Origin: Mikania micrantha
Lineage: Eukaryota; Streptophyta; Magnoliopsida; Asterales; Asteraceae
Length of the DNA stretch: 64,000 nucleotides
Reading direction: 5' to 3'
NCBI GenBank assembly: GCA_009363875.1
Contig: CM018683.1
Span: forward strand, 67,070,187-67,134,186
Positions 44,886 to 56,582 of the stretch are shown here, in pieces (position 1 is the stretch's first letter; each line of letters starts with the position of its first letter). The position numbers were made by a program, and so were the translations under genes. The notes below the pieces were generated by a model. That model was not told where the DNA came from, did no database searches, and worked only from the letters and a program-made list of their open reading frames with translations.

Positions 44886-47688
44886 CCTTTCTTTTCTTGC
44901 AGATAAATTAGGAAGCAAATTGATACAAAAGCAAAAATCAAGAACAGATTAAGTGATGAATGAAGAATTATGGTGAGTTTTAGCAAAATAGAAAAAAGAA
45001 AAAATATAAGCTAATACAAATTAATTCCCAATCAAATGATAAAACAGATGGGCACCAATTCAGAATCAAATAAAAAAAGTTTTGACATCCCAAATAGCCT
45101 TCAATTGCTCTAGTGCAATCCACATAAAAAAAACCAAGGCACTAGTAAGTTTTTGAACCCCAGTTGACTCGAATAACATTCAATTGCCCAGATATACCAA
45201 ACAAAGATAGTAGCAAAACTCACCACAAGACAATCGTTTTCATCAACAGTGAAACAAAACAATTATAAGATGAACCAAAGAATCAAGTAATCCCAAATCA
45301 AACAATTGATTTTTATTTTATTTTTTTGACAAAAACAAATTGAATTACAAGAGAAGCACCCTTCTTTGCAAAAACATATCGATAAAGAACAAGTGTTTTA
45401 ATAACCTTGAACACCGTTTTAGTTACAAAAAGAAACAAATGGAATGAATAGAACCAGCTACTAGATAATGAGTGCAAAAAATCTTCTGTCGACCAAAAAA
45501 CACCAAGGATTTAATTAGGTAATAGATATTGGTACAAGGTGTACGGATAACAACATTTTTTGTATTTTTTAGTATTAGAAAAATATGTATAACTAAAAAT
45601 TATGTAAGTATGATGTGATTGATTTAATTTAAGTATGGTGTATAAAAGAGGAGGTTGATGTATGAATACTAGGACCCTTTAATTATCAACTGTAGACTAT
45701 CAGAAACTGTCACTAGAACACCCCCGCGCCAGAATCTGAAACAACTACTCACCGACGCAATTTTCAGAGGTAGTTTACGTCAAATATCGGAACATGCTTC
45801 AATTAAACCACTGATTTCAAATACTAAACCATAAAATAGAACTCTAATGAAGAAACAAATGGTGTGATTCAACCCTAGGTGAAGTCGACAGTGGAATACG
45901 AACGCTAAATGAGACTCTAATACCATGTCAAAAAAGATAAATCACGGTATTATTATTCTAAAACAGAAGATTACAACCAAAATTAAAGATAGCCGGATTG
46001 TGGTCAATATTATCAAGATAAATAATACTCTAAAACAGATACTAATGCAGAATATCACAAGATTATTTTTGTGATACATATAAGAACAAAGAATCAATAC
46101 CTTTCTGACAAAGAATAAGTAGAGAAAGAACCAGAAGACTCCTAGGACTACATTTGTGATATCCTAGTGATCATATTTGAAAGAGGAAAAAAATTAGGGT
46201 ATGAATCGTTTGATATAGCTAATCCTTTGATATGATATCTTGAATATACATGTGGGATTTGGATATCTATACAATCTCCAAGAAGACTAACATCTCTATT
46301 TTCTTAATTTGCAAAGTGACCACATTCAAATAGGATAACCATGCAAGTTTACTCAGAGATCAGTCCGGTCCAAGCCTAATTCCGTGCTCCAAGCACAATT
46401 TTTTGATCCAAGGCCAAATACATAATGTACATAAAAAACTAAAAAGATTTATTAGACAAAAAACATAATAAATATGTGCTTGATATTGAATTAAACTTTA
46501 TATTTTAACAGGTTCCTCTACCATGTCCTCTTGAACCCTTCGGATGTTGGATAATATAGCCTTAGAAAACAAAAATTTATTATTTGTACCTGTTTGGCTC
46601 TTTGGATCTCTCCTTCCTCGATACGCTCTTTTTGTAGACCTTTTAACATCCTATAACATCTTTGAATCTTGTGGTATTAAGATCCAAGACTTGTTCAAGT
46701 GATTCAACTGTTTGGATTTATTTGTTTTGTGGTAGAGTCTTGAGTGCTTCTTAAATTGTCTCGGGCCTTATATAATTACCCCAACATAACATATTTAGAG
46801 GATATCCCAGACCGCTTTTTGACATGCTCATCGATCATTTCAAGTTCTTTAATCTTCAAATGGTTGAATTCTAACGTTGAGGTTTGCATTGGTGCTTCCT
46901 TAACTTGATCAGAGCCCACGGGTCTTGATTGCGTCCCATCTTTTCTTAGGCATGTCTTGATCTCAAATTTGCATGATTATGGTTTCTAATAACGATTGAA
47001 ACAACAAACCGATGACTAAGTCGTTTTTCTCAACAATGATAGTGTGTGGGTCATCAAAATTCCAAACCTAGTGGATCTTGAGAACAACTTTCATCTTTAT
47101 TGCTCACATGTTGTAGCTCGTGGAAGTGAGCATGGGGCATTGAATGGTGGTTGCACCGATCTTCTTTCCTTTCGGTGGTGATGTGTATCTACCTTGATTG
47201 GCATACATCATGAAAGTAAGGAATGATCCTTGATCCAATACTTTAGATCACTTGTTGATAAAACCAAATTTTTTAATCAAACTAAAAAACAACAATGGTG
47301 ATTTTGTCTTGCATGGTGATTAATGAACAATAAAAGTAACAAGATCACCTTCTTCCGTCAAACGATACTTTCTTTGGGGCTGATTGTATTAGTTAGATGA
47401 TGATGATGATCAATATTTTGAACAAGCTGTAATATCTATTTAAGTTTTTAAATGTGATTAATGAAAACAATAACACACACTAAGAAAACTCACTTATAAC
47501 TTTTTTTTGAACAAAACATCTACCCAAATTCTACTCATATACTATTCCAAACTAATTTACTACCTTTCTTGTGTATGAACTCATCGCCTTAGAGTTTCTC
47601 AAGACTTGCCCTATAGAAGATGATGACATCACAAGTTGGTTTTATGATCATAAGTCAAGCCAACATGTAATCACTAGGAGGAGAGAAA
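44886..47688. other. gene-free AT-rich sequence; possible copia LTR edge
   Basis: At 45,920-45,935 the plus strand reads gactctaataccatgtc, whose complement gacatggtattagagtc resembles an LTR end followed by a tRNA-Met-type PBS. The AT-rich block to the right (45,930-46,400) may therefore be a minus-strand solo copia LTR. 46,540-47,330 contains coding-like stretches with stops on the minus strand (VQPPFNAPCSLPRATTCEQ) that I cannot assign. The last bases, agaaa (47,684-47,688), are the left TSD of element E. Confidence 0.35.
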
Positions 47689-48438
47689 TGTGACAATCCG
47701 ATATTTTCGGGTTAACACCGTTAACAAAAATTAACGGAAAATGTTGCGAAACGATACGAAATCTAATTAGAAGGATTTAAATTGGTCAAATAAGCCCAAA
47801 CATATTTGAAATAGGGGAAATTGGCTTGTAATTAGTTAAATGAGTCAATTTTGACTATTAGAAGTCAAAATTCGAATTATGGATGCTATAAGGAATTGAA
47901 ATTACTTTCAATAATCATCTATAGTTAAATTAAACTATCTTAGATTACTCCATTATAGTTATAAGCATCTAGTACATAAGGATTAATGTGCGAATCAAGT
48001 ATAAAAACGAGATTTTGACTTTAAAAAGTCAAAATTCGGCCATATGATTGGGAAAAATTCGAATTTCATAATAGAGAGGCTTGTAACCGAAATTGAACTG
48101 TTCAAATCATGGAATTGATGATTTTTAACAGTTACCATATGTTATTAATCCAATTATCAGTCGAATTAAGGCGAAATGAACTCAAAAGTTGTAACCGTTC
48201 GAAATGGGTATCAATTTCTCATAGGCCGATCATAATTCATCAAATTATACTCTAACATACATCAGTCGGAGGTATTAGAGGAGTTTACAAACAACAATTT
48301 GATCGTAGGAGCATTGGAAGACGAATTCGAATTAAGAGGCGGCCGAACCACAAGCTTGTAGTCGAGATATAGCAATTCGACATCAAACCAGGTAAGAACC
48401 CATCCTTACACAACCTAAAAGAGCCGATTAAGGATAAC

Positions 48439-48890
48439 CACATGTTAATTTCGGGTTTTAACATCGAATCGTAGGAGTTTTGATTTCTAGGGTTCTTCGT
48501 TTAAACGTTTTGGGGATTTCTAGTTAATTGAATTCAAAACTCAAATCAAACATCACAGAGAGTTTCGAAACTCTCTGTTGATTGAAAACAATGTATCAAT
48601 TTCATAATACAACATCAAATTCTAAGAGTTCGATTGTTAGGGTTCTTGAGTCGAGAGGATTTGGGGGTTTCTTATCAAACGAGTTTCTTGATCAAATTAA
48701 ACAACACAGACAACTTCGAAATTCATTCTAGATTGAAAACCATGTGTTAATTTTATGGAATAATCGCGAATTATAAGATTTCAATTCTAGGGTTTTTGGT
48801 GTGAAAACGTTTTGGGGATTTCTATGCAAATGCTTATAAAAACCAGATTAACATCCACAGATAGGTTCTAAAATACTTAATCAATGAAAA
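48439..48890 (+). repeat. 150-bp tandem repeats within 5' LTR of element E
   Basis: Three diverged units, each starting near a catgtgttaatttcg or caatgtatcaatttcat block, carrying tctagggttcttcg or a variant, then gttttggggatttct, and ending gattgaaaa or caatgaaaa. A fourth unit begins at 48,891 and fades out. Only the first is left in the 3' LTR. Confidence 0.75.
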
Positions 48891-49198
48891 CCCTATGATT
48901 TCGTGGACTCACGTTAACGAATCGAATGACTTTGGGTTGGGGTTTGAGAATTTGAGTTCGAAACTGTTACTGATCGATTAACTAAGTTATAATGGATGAT
49001 AGTTCAAATTAAGATCATCTATAGAATCGGCTGAGTCCTAGAAACAAAAACCCTATGGTCTTGGGTTCGATTGAGTGCGAATTGGGGTTCAATTGGAACC
49101 ATTTGGTTCGGGTTAGTAAAAACAATAGGGAACCCGATCTATTAAGGGTTAAAACAGTTTAGAATTGAATCTGTTAACAAAAACTAAGATAGACCAAC

Positions 49199-49262
49199 TG
49201 GTCCGAGCATGTGTGTGTGTGTGGGAGGTCCCGGGTTCGAACCCGAGGGCTGCCATGTTTTT
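49199..49262 (+). other. tRNA-like block (A- and B-box-like) in LTR of element E
   Basis: The sequence cccgggttcgaacccgaggg followed by ctgcca has the shape of a tRNA T-arm plus acceptor end, with an exact B box (ggttcgaac). tggtccgagcatg 30 bp upstream resembles a D-arm/A box, and ttttt follows. No anticodon arm or 5' acceptor strand can be folded, so it is not a functional tRNA gene. It may be a relic of a tRNA-derived SINE. Confidence 0.4.
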
Positions 49263-49646
49263 GTATTTAAACCAAACTTTGGTTTTTAGCCCATAACTTC
49301 TTCGTTTCAAGTCCGATTCGAGCCGTTCAAGTTGCGTTGGAACCGTAACAAAGTCCCGAACGAAATATAATAATAGAATTTATATTTTAACCCGAAAACG
49401 TAATCGCGTATAATTACGTTTATTTAAATAAAATCATATACGGTTTTATTTAAATGATTTCAAAGTTGCGCGTACCTACGTATGCATATTCTTAACACTC
49501 TAACATACGTATGTTGACACGTATGTAATTTCAAGCATAAATCGACATTTCGAATAACACTAGGTTATTGTTAAAACACAGGTTCTTCGTAGGAGGACTT
49601 TCTACACGAGTTTAAGTGTGTTTGATCATTCTGCTCACTATCAAAG

Positions 49647-50139
49647 GTGCGTACACGGCCCCTTTCTTATTTTAACTGTTTTGGGGGAGAAAACATGTGC
49701 AACAAACACTTTTAGATACATATCACTTGCATGAGTTAGCTGTTTACATTGTGTGCAAACATAGCATTACAAGTCCTTACATTTCGAACCGTTTAGTTTG
49801 CCGTAGTGCAAAGCGTGGTAGTTGGAAATAGATCTATTAGGTTTGACAAACCTCACTTGGTAGATGGGATCTACGCAAGTTTTTGACTGACCAAACACAC
49901 ATTACTATTGTTTATGCTAGACAATAGTGGCAAGGCAAAACATGCGTTAGCATGCAACAGTCAGCTTCGGTGTCGACCACTTATGTAAATAGTACAAATG
50001 ACTAGCTATCATGACTATGCATGTGTGATTATGTTATCTGCAAACATTTTGTTCAAACTGTTGTTTCATACATTTGTGAATGCTTAAACCTGTGTAGTGC
50101 ACCAACCTTTGTGTTGACTTGATTTACATGTTTTCTCAG
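49647..50139 (+). other. putative intron inside the 5' LTR of element E
   Basis: Donor tcaaag|GTGCGTACAC and acceptor ACATGTTTTCTCAG|GACGC, 493 nt apart. The 3' LTR preserves the same pair at 57,709 and 58,201, also 493 nt. tgcaccaacc and ttgactt precede the acceptor, as in B and D. It lies downstream of the TATA-like box and upstream of the PBS. Confidence 0.4.
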
Positions 50140-50444
50140 GACGCTAAGGTATACAAGCAAGCGAGCATGGACTAGGAGATCGAGTCGCATGCATACTTTA
50201 AATTTCTGTTATTTGGATTTGAACATTTGAAACTTTGTTTTGTAATTTTCAGTTTTCAAACTATCATGGTTGTTTTTGTTTTAAAACTCTTCCGCAATTT
50301 AGAACTTTGATCTTACAGTTTTAGACCAAAGTATGTTTTGAAATTCATATAGAGGTCTTCGTTATGTCTAATGATCTGAGATCCTGGTTTGTCACGTCTC
50401 AAACGGTATGATTCCGTTAGTTGAAAATTGGGAGTGTGACAGAT

Positions 50445-50457
50445 TGGTATCAGAGTC
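50445..50457 (+). other. primer-binding site of element E
   Basis: tggtatcagagtc, three bases after the LTR end. One base differs from the PBS of B and C. Confidence 0.88.
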
Positions 50458-50625
50458 ATTGGTTATAGCGAACTAGGTTTGCATTTGTAGACTTAGACTA
50501 TAACTGTTAGACATTAGACACGCATACTTACACATATCACTTAAAAATTGCATATGGCATTATGTAATAGACTTGCTTACACAATTCCATTGCACTGCAC
50601 TTACATATGGTATTATGTAACAGGC

Positions 50626-51294
50626 ATGGCATCTTCATCATCAGCACCATACATACACATTGTGGATTCGGAGGATGAGGAGCCGGTAGTTCCAGTACCA
50701 CCATCATCACCAACACCACCTATTCCATCTCCTCCACCATCTGAGAGAGATGATTCAGATCCTGAGGAGGATCCGGAGGAGGATCCGGATGAGGACCCGG
50801 AGGAGGATCCGGATGAGGACCCGGAGGAGGATCCGGAAGAGGATCCGGATGAGGACCCGGATGAGGATCCGGAGGAGGAACCCGCTGAGGATACTCAGGA
50901 GATTCCTGCTGAGGGACCTTCTACTCATCCACCACCTGCATTGGATGTTCCTGAGCCTAAGAGGCAACGGACTGATTCTGAGGAGATTGCCCAACTACGT
51001 GAGGACTTGTACTAGGCAAATGATAGGATTGAGTACAATGTTCGAGAACTCTGGGATACGAATGAAAGACACGATAACCTTTACAACATGGTTAATGGGA
51101 TGCGAGATGAGATCATCCAGTTGACTGGTCGTCTCCAAGCTTTTGAGAACCGAGCTGAGATTCTAGAAGGCAGACTTGTAGCCTTGGAAGATTTGGTGGT
51201 CTCGGAGAATGAGGAAGAGGATGAAGAGGAAGAAGGGGAGGAACCAGCACCAGCTGTTGATTCTGATCCTGAATCCACTATTGAGGATGCTTGA
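50626..51294 (+). pseudogene. pre-gag ORF of element E: acidic DPEE repeat plus coiled coil
   Basis: ATG at 50,626 (MASSSSAPYIHIVDSEDEEP). One frame of 222 codons runs to TGA at 51,292-51,294 with a single internal TAG at codon 130 (51,013-51,015). A proline-rich segment (PPSSPTPPIPSPPPSE) is followed at about 50,757-50,880 by roughly ten 12-nt units encoding DP-E/D-E. A KRQRTDSEE basic patch comes next, then a heptad-rich coiled coil (NVRELWDTNERHDNLYNMVN to LEGRLVALEDLVV) and a second acidic tail (ENEEEDEEEEGEE). No known catalytic domain. The position between PBS and gag and the domain plan match the extra ORF of C. It may bind nucleic acid or chromatin, or interact with Gag; that is inference. 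Confidence 0.7.
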
Positions 51295-51537
51295 CTTTCT
51301 TTATTTTGTTTAAACTTATTAGGGGTGGGTTGTGTCCCTACATTAGATGTTTGGAAAACATATGTTTTGATTTTGGAAGTATTGTACTCAAATCAGATTT
51401 TTATCTATTAAAAACTATTACTTATTGCCAACAATTGTATTGATTTCTACATTACATGTTTGTTGTTTGTTGTATTGTTTACACATGCCACATTAGACTT
51501 TGATAACACTCTAACATTTCTTTTTACTAGGAAGATA

Positions 51538-52721
51538 ATGGCCGACGAGAACGTACACATGACAGTTACAGAACTCAATGAGCTGATTAACAACAGGATC
51601 GCGGAGGCAATCGCGAACTTCACCCAGACACACACGACAGGACCTCAGGGTCCAACAGGGGGATTGGTGAATCCACCGGTGTGCACGTTCAAGATGTTCT
51701 TGGACTGCAAACCTCATAATTTCAAGGGATCGGAAGGGGCCATCGGACTCCTTCGATGGATTGAGAAAGCAGAATCCGTATTCGAAATGTGCAACTGTCC
51801 TGACGAAAACAAAGTAAAGTATGCTACGGGTACGTTGGAGGGTCCAGCATTGACCTGGTGGAACTCCAATGTTCAAACTTTGGGATTGGGTGAGGCTAAT
51901 GCCTTGACTTGGAATGGTTTCAAGACTTTAATGCAGGAGGAGTACTGCCCTCGCAGTGAGATGCAGAAACTGGAGGAGGAGTATTGGCACCTCAAGATGG
52001 AGGGGTCAAACATCGAGGAGTATACGACTCGATCACATGAACTGGCCATACTTCTACCTCATATGGCAACTCCAGCAAGCAAGTGGATAGAGAGGTACAT
52101 CGGGGGATTGGTGCCTCAGATCCAGGGATTGGTTACATCTGCAAATCCCACAACGATTCAACAAGCTGTTCGTTTAGCGCACCAACTGACTGATCAGGCA
52201 GTGTTACAGGGAACTCTGCCTAAACGAACATCAGCTACTAAGGTAGGAGACCACAAGAGGAAGTGGGAAAGCAGTAACACCAAGAACTTCAACCAACAGC
52301 CGTTTCAGCAGAATCGAAAGCAAGATTCAAACAAGTCTTACCACAATTCGAACAGTGGTCAGCAGTCATCATCAGCAGGGGATATATTGGTAAACATCCA
52401 AAGTGCAGCAAGTGTGGATTTCATCATGCTGGGAATCAGTGTGATAAGTTTAGGTGTCAACGGTGCGGCAAAGCAGGGCATGCAGCTAAGGATTGCCGCG
52501 AAGAGCTGCAAAACAATTCTAACAATCAAAATAACAACCAGAACAACGCACAGAAGGGTTGTTTTGAGTGTGGTAAGCTGGGGCACTTCAAGAAGGATTT
52601 CCCACAACTCAAGAAAGGCGGGGCTAACGATGCAAATGGCAACGGTAATGGCAACGGCAACGGCAATGGCACCAATAACAACAATAACAACAACAACAAT
52701 TGTGCTAGGGGCAGGGCGTTT
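51538..52721 (+). pseudogene. gag of element E
   Basis: ATG at 51,538 (MADENVHMTVTELNELINNR). The capsid core has FLDCKPHNFKGSEGAIGLLR, CNCPDENKVKYATGTLEG, ALTWWNSNVQTLG, EEYCPRSEMQKLEEEYW and LPHMATPASKWIERYIGGL. A frameshift at about 52,375 displaces the nucleocapsid, which in the other frame has KCSKCGFHHAGNQC, CQRCGKAGHAAKDC and CFECGKLGHFKKDF (last Cys changed to Phe), then a Gly/Asn repeat from ggcaac and aac microsatellites (52,625-52,700). That second frame continues directly into protease, as expected for Gag-Pol. Confidence 0.87.
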
Positions 52722-54571
52722 GTGATTGGAGGACGTCAGGCACGGGAGGATCCCAACATCGTCACGGGTACGTTCCTCTTAAATAATCACTACGCCTCTA
52801 TGCTATTTGACACTGGTGCAGATCGGAGTTTTGTATCTAGTACATTCTCTAAGTTGCTAAATGTTAGTCCCACTGCCTTAGAAAATCCATATACTGTAGA
52901 ACTAGCTGATGGTAAGCTAATTGTAGTTGAACAAATCCTTAAGGGATGTATACTTGATTTGATGGGTCAGACATTGGAAATTGATCTTATGCCTATCACT
53001 TTAGGCAGTTTTGATGTAGTCATTGGCATAGACTGGTTGTCCAAACACCAGGCTGAAATCGTATGCCACGAAAAGATTGTTCGTATACCTCTTTCGCATG
53101 GAGAGACATTATATGTACAAGGCGAGAAGAGCAGTACGCCACTGCGACTCATATCTTGTATGAAAGCACACAAATGTCTGCGTAAAGGTCATACAGCAGT
53201 TATAGCACTTATAACTGAGAAACCGATAGCTGAGAAGAAGATTGAAGACATTCCAGTAGTTTGTGAATTTCCTGAAGTATTTCCAGAAGACCTACCGGGA
53301 TTACCGCCTATCCGACACGTAGAATTTCGAATCGACCATACACCAGACGCAGCACCGATAGCTAGGGCGCCTTATCGACTTGCACCATCAGAGATGCAAG
53401 AGTTATCTACACAACTGCAAGAGTTGTTGGATAAGGGTTTTATACGACCTAGTTTTTCGCCGTGGGGAGCTCCAGTCTTATTTGTCAAGAAAAAGGACGG
53501 GACTTTCCGTATGTGCATCGATTACCGGGAACTTAACAAAGTTACCATCAAAAACCGGTATCCGTTACCTAGAATTGACGATCTGTTCGATCAGTTGCAA
53601 GGTTCGAGTTACAACTCGAAGATCGATCTCAGATCGGGTTATCATCAACTCAGAGTTCAAGAAGAAGACATTCCAAAGACAGCATTCAGGACGCGCTATG
53701 GCCATTATGAGTTTTTGGTCATGCCATTTGGGTTGACAAACGCTCAAGCTGTATTCATGGATCTCATGAATCGTGTTTGTAAACCTTACCTTGATAAGTT
53801 TGTTATTGTTTTCATTGATGACATTCTCATCTATTCTCAAACTGAGGAGGAACACGCTGAACATCTTCGATTGCTGTTGGAATTACTAAAACAGGAACAA
53901 TTGTACGCTAAGTTCTCAAAATGTGATTTCTGGATGCGAGAAGTACAATTCTTGGGTCATATAGTCAACGAAAAGGGCATACATGTTGATCCAGCAAAGA
54001 TTGAAGCGATTAAGAATTGGGAAGCACCAAAGACCCCTACCGAGGTACGACAATTCCTTGGTTTGGCGGGTTACTACCGACGATTCATTGAGGGATTCTC
54101 AAAGATCGCTCAACCACTTACAGCTCTTACGCATAAGGGAACGAAGTATAACTGGACGGATAAACAGGAAGCTGCATTCCAGTTATTGAAACAGAAACTC
54201 TGCAGTGCACCGATTCTGTCCTTACCGAAAGGGACGGAAGACTTTGTGGTGTATTGTGATGCATCTGCACAGGGTTTGGGATGTGTGTTGATGCAACGTG
54301 ATAAAGTGATTGCTTATGCTTCAAGGCAACTACGACCACACGAAACGAATTACACTACTCATGACCTGGAGTTAGGAGCAGTGGTTTTTGCTTTGAAAAT
54401 TTGGAGGCATTACCTGTATGGAACCAAGTGTACCATTTACACTGATCATAAGAGTTTGCAACATATCTTTGATCAGAAGGAGCTTAATATGAGACAGCGA
54501 CGGTGGGTTGAATTGTTGAGCGACTACGAATGCGCGATTAAGTATCACCCGGGAAAAGCTAATGTGGTAGC
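52722..54571 (+). pseudogene. protease, reverse transcriptase and RNase H of element E
   Basis: One open frame. Protease FDTGADRSFVS (about 52,808) is intact, and LGSFDVVIGIDWLS follows. RT: FPEVFPEDLPGLPPIRHVEF, RLAPSEMQELSTQLQELL, FIRPSFSPWGAPVLFVKKK, CIDYRELNKVTIKNRYPL, KIDLRSGYHQLRV, MPFGLTNAQAVFMDLMN (Gln where Pro is usual) and catalytic FVIVFIDDILIYS (about 53,800-53,835). RNase H: VYCDASAQGLGCVLMQRDKV and YTDHKSLQHIFDQKEL. The frame is lost just after KANVVA at about 54,571, where a small deletion removes DALSR. Confidence 0.9.
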
Positions 54572-56089
54572 AGCAGAAAAGACACATCGACAAGACGGGT
54601 TCGCGCACTTATGATGACGATACATACTGACTTACCGGACAAGGTACGAAGTGCTCAGCTTGAGGCCTTGAAAAAGGAAAACTTGGTACAGGAATCCTTA
54701 CGAGGAATGGAAGAACAATTGGATGTTAAACCTGATGGAATTCGTCATTTCATTAATCGACTGTGGATACCTTTGTATGGAGGTTTGAGGGAACTCGTGA
54801 TGGATGAAGCACACAAGTCCAGGTATTCAGTCCATTCGGGATCGGACAAGATGTATCATGACTTGAAGGCACTGTATTGGTGGCCTCATATGAAAGCTGA
54901 CATTGCTAGATATGTTAGCAAATGTTTGACTTGTTCGAAAGTCAAAGTGGAATATTAGAAACCATCTGGTTTGCTGCAACAACCAGAAATACCAATGTGG
55001 AAATGGGAACAGATTTCGATGGACTTCATTACTAAATTACCCCGTACACCGAGTGGTTGTGATACGATATGGGTAATTGTTGATTGATTAACGAAATCTG
55101 CACACTTCTTAGCAATCAAGGAAACCGACAAGATGGAGAAACTGACTCGCATTTACATCAAGGAAGTGGTAGCACGGCATGGCGTGCCAATCTCTATCAT
55201 ATCAGATCGGGATGCCCGATTTACTTCCAACTTTTGGAAATCACTCCATAAGTCATTGGGGACTCGGTTGGATATGAGTACTGCGTATCATCCACAGACC
55301 GACGGTCAAAGTGAACGTACGATTCAAACGCTCGAGGATATGTTACGGGCTTGTGTAATTGACTTTGGTGATAGCTGGGAAAACCACTTACCGTTGGTGG
55401 AATTCTCTTACAACAATAGTTATCATACAAGTATTCAGGCAGCACCGTTTGAAGCTTTGTATGGTCGCAAATGTCGTTCACCAGTTTGTTGGGCTGAAAT
55501 CGGTGACAGTCAGATAACAGGTCCTGAATTAGTGCACGAGACGACAGAGAAGATAGTACAAATCCGGAACCGTATGGCAGCGGCCCGGGATAGACAGAAG
55601 AGTTATGCTGACAAGCATCGTAAACCGTTGGAATTTCAAGTAGGAGACCGAGTTCTTCTAAAGGTATCACCTTGGAAAGGTGTAATACAATTCGGCAAGC
55701 GCGGGAAGCTTAGCCCACGTTACGTATGACCTTTTGAGATCCTGAAAAGGATTGGTCCGGTTGCGTATCAACTCAAATTACCGGATGAGCTCAGTGGAGT
55801 TCATGATGTCTTTCATGTATCGAACTTAAAGAAATGTCTTTCTGATGAGACATTGATTGTACCATTGGAAGAAATACAAGTAGATGAACATTTACGATTC
55901 ATTGAAGAACCAGCTGAAATCATGGATCGAGAGGTCAAACAACTTAAACAAAGCAAGATTCCGATAGTCAAAGTCCGGTGGAATTCAAGACGTGGTCCTG
56001 AATTCACATGGGAACGGGAAGACCAAATGATGAAGAAGTATCCTCATCTGTTCAAAACAGCAACTACAAACATTGAGAGCGCACGTTAA
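54572..56089 (+). pseudogene. integrase and chromodomain-like tail of element E
   Basis: Follows the deletion with RALMMTIHTDL-like sequence in a new frame. HHCC finger: HSGSDKMYHDL to CLTCSKVK. Three stops: TAG 54,956-54,958 (Gln expected), TGA 55,085-55,087 (Arg CGA expected) and TGA 55,727-55,729 (Gly expected). DDE core: MDFITKLPRTPSG, SIISDRDARFTSNFW, YHPQTDGQSERTIQ and DFGDSWENHLPLVEF. C-terminal FQVGDRVLLKVSPWKG, then VFHVSNLKKCL and a chromodomain-like IPIVKVRWNSRRGPEFTW, ending at TAA 56,087-56,089. With the stops read through, it has the full length usual for the family. Confidence 0.88.
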
Positions 56090-56582
56090 ATTTCGGGACG
56101 AAATTTCCTTCAACAAGGGGATGACGTGACATCAACACTTCAGATTTTAAACGGTAAGCACAAACATTTTATGCAATTGGTTTTGTTACAAACATTGTGC
56201 TACATTACATTTTATGTGTTATATTTCATATGTTACATGTTATAGTAGTACATACATGATTAGTTACATCTTTTGCTATGTGCGAGGTTGCATAGTACAA
56301 ACAGTTGCAAACACTCACTATGTGCAAGATTACACAGCACAGTATGATCAAACACAAACAGTCACAGTTAGGTGAACTAACTAGTGTACACGCAAAACAA
56401 TTACACAGAATGATCACACTTAGTTGTGATGTTGCAAACATTAGATTAGTGTGTAAGTACACACAAGCACACAGAATGATCAAACCACACTAACACATAC
56501 GATTTGAACTCGCAAGTAGTTTCCTAACTACTTCTAACATTTAACAATTTTCGGGACGAAAATTCCTTCAACAATGGGATGA
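56090..56582 (+). other. duplicated polypurine-tract region of element E
   Basis: aaatttcgggacgaaattt with cttcaacaaggggatgacg lies right after the pol stop (56,091-56,128) and is followed by tgaca. A second copy, tttcgggacgaaaattcctt with caacaatgggatga, lies at 56,550-56,582 and abuts the actual LTR start. The 420 bp between has no gene and contains repeated cacacagaatgatca blocks. The first copy has the more purine-rich tract. Confidence 0.75.

Larger units (their letters stand above)
47689..50441 (+). repeat. 5' LTR of element E
   Basis: 2,753 bp. TATA-like gtataaaaacg lies at about 47,999. It contains three tandem units of about 150 bp (48,439-48,890), a tRNA-like block (about 49,199-49,262) and the putative intron 49,647-50,139. 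About 830 bp (roughly 48,578-49,408) is missing from the 3' LTR. Confidence 0.92.

Noticed and set aside
49199..49262. a functional tRNA gene
   Set aside because: Only T-arm and partial D-arm features are present; no anticodon stem or 5' acceptor strand can be paired.
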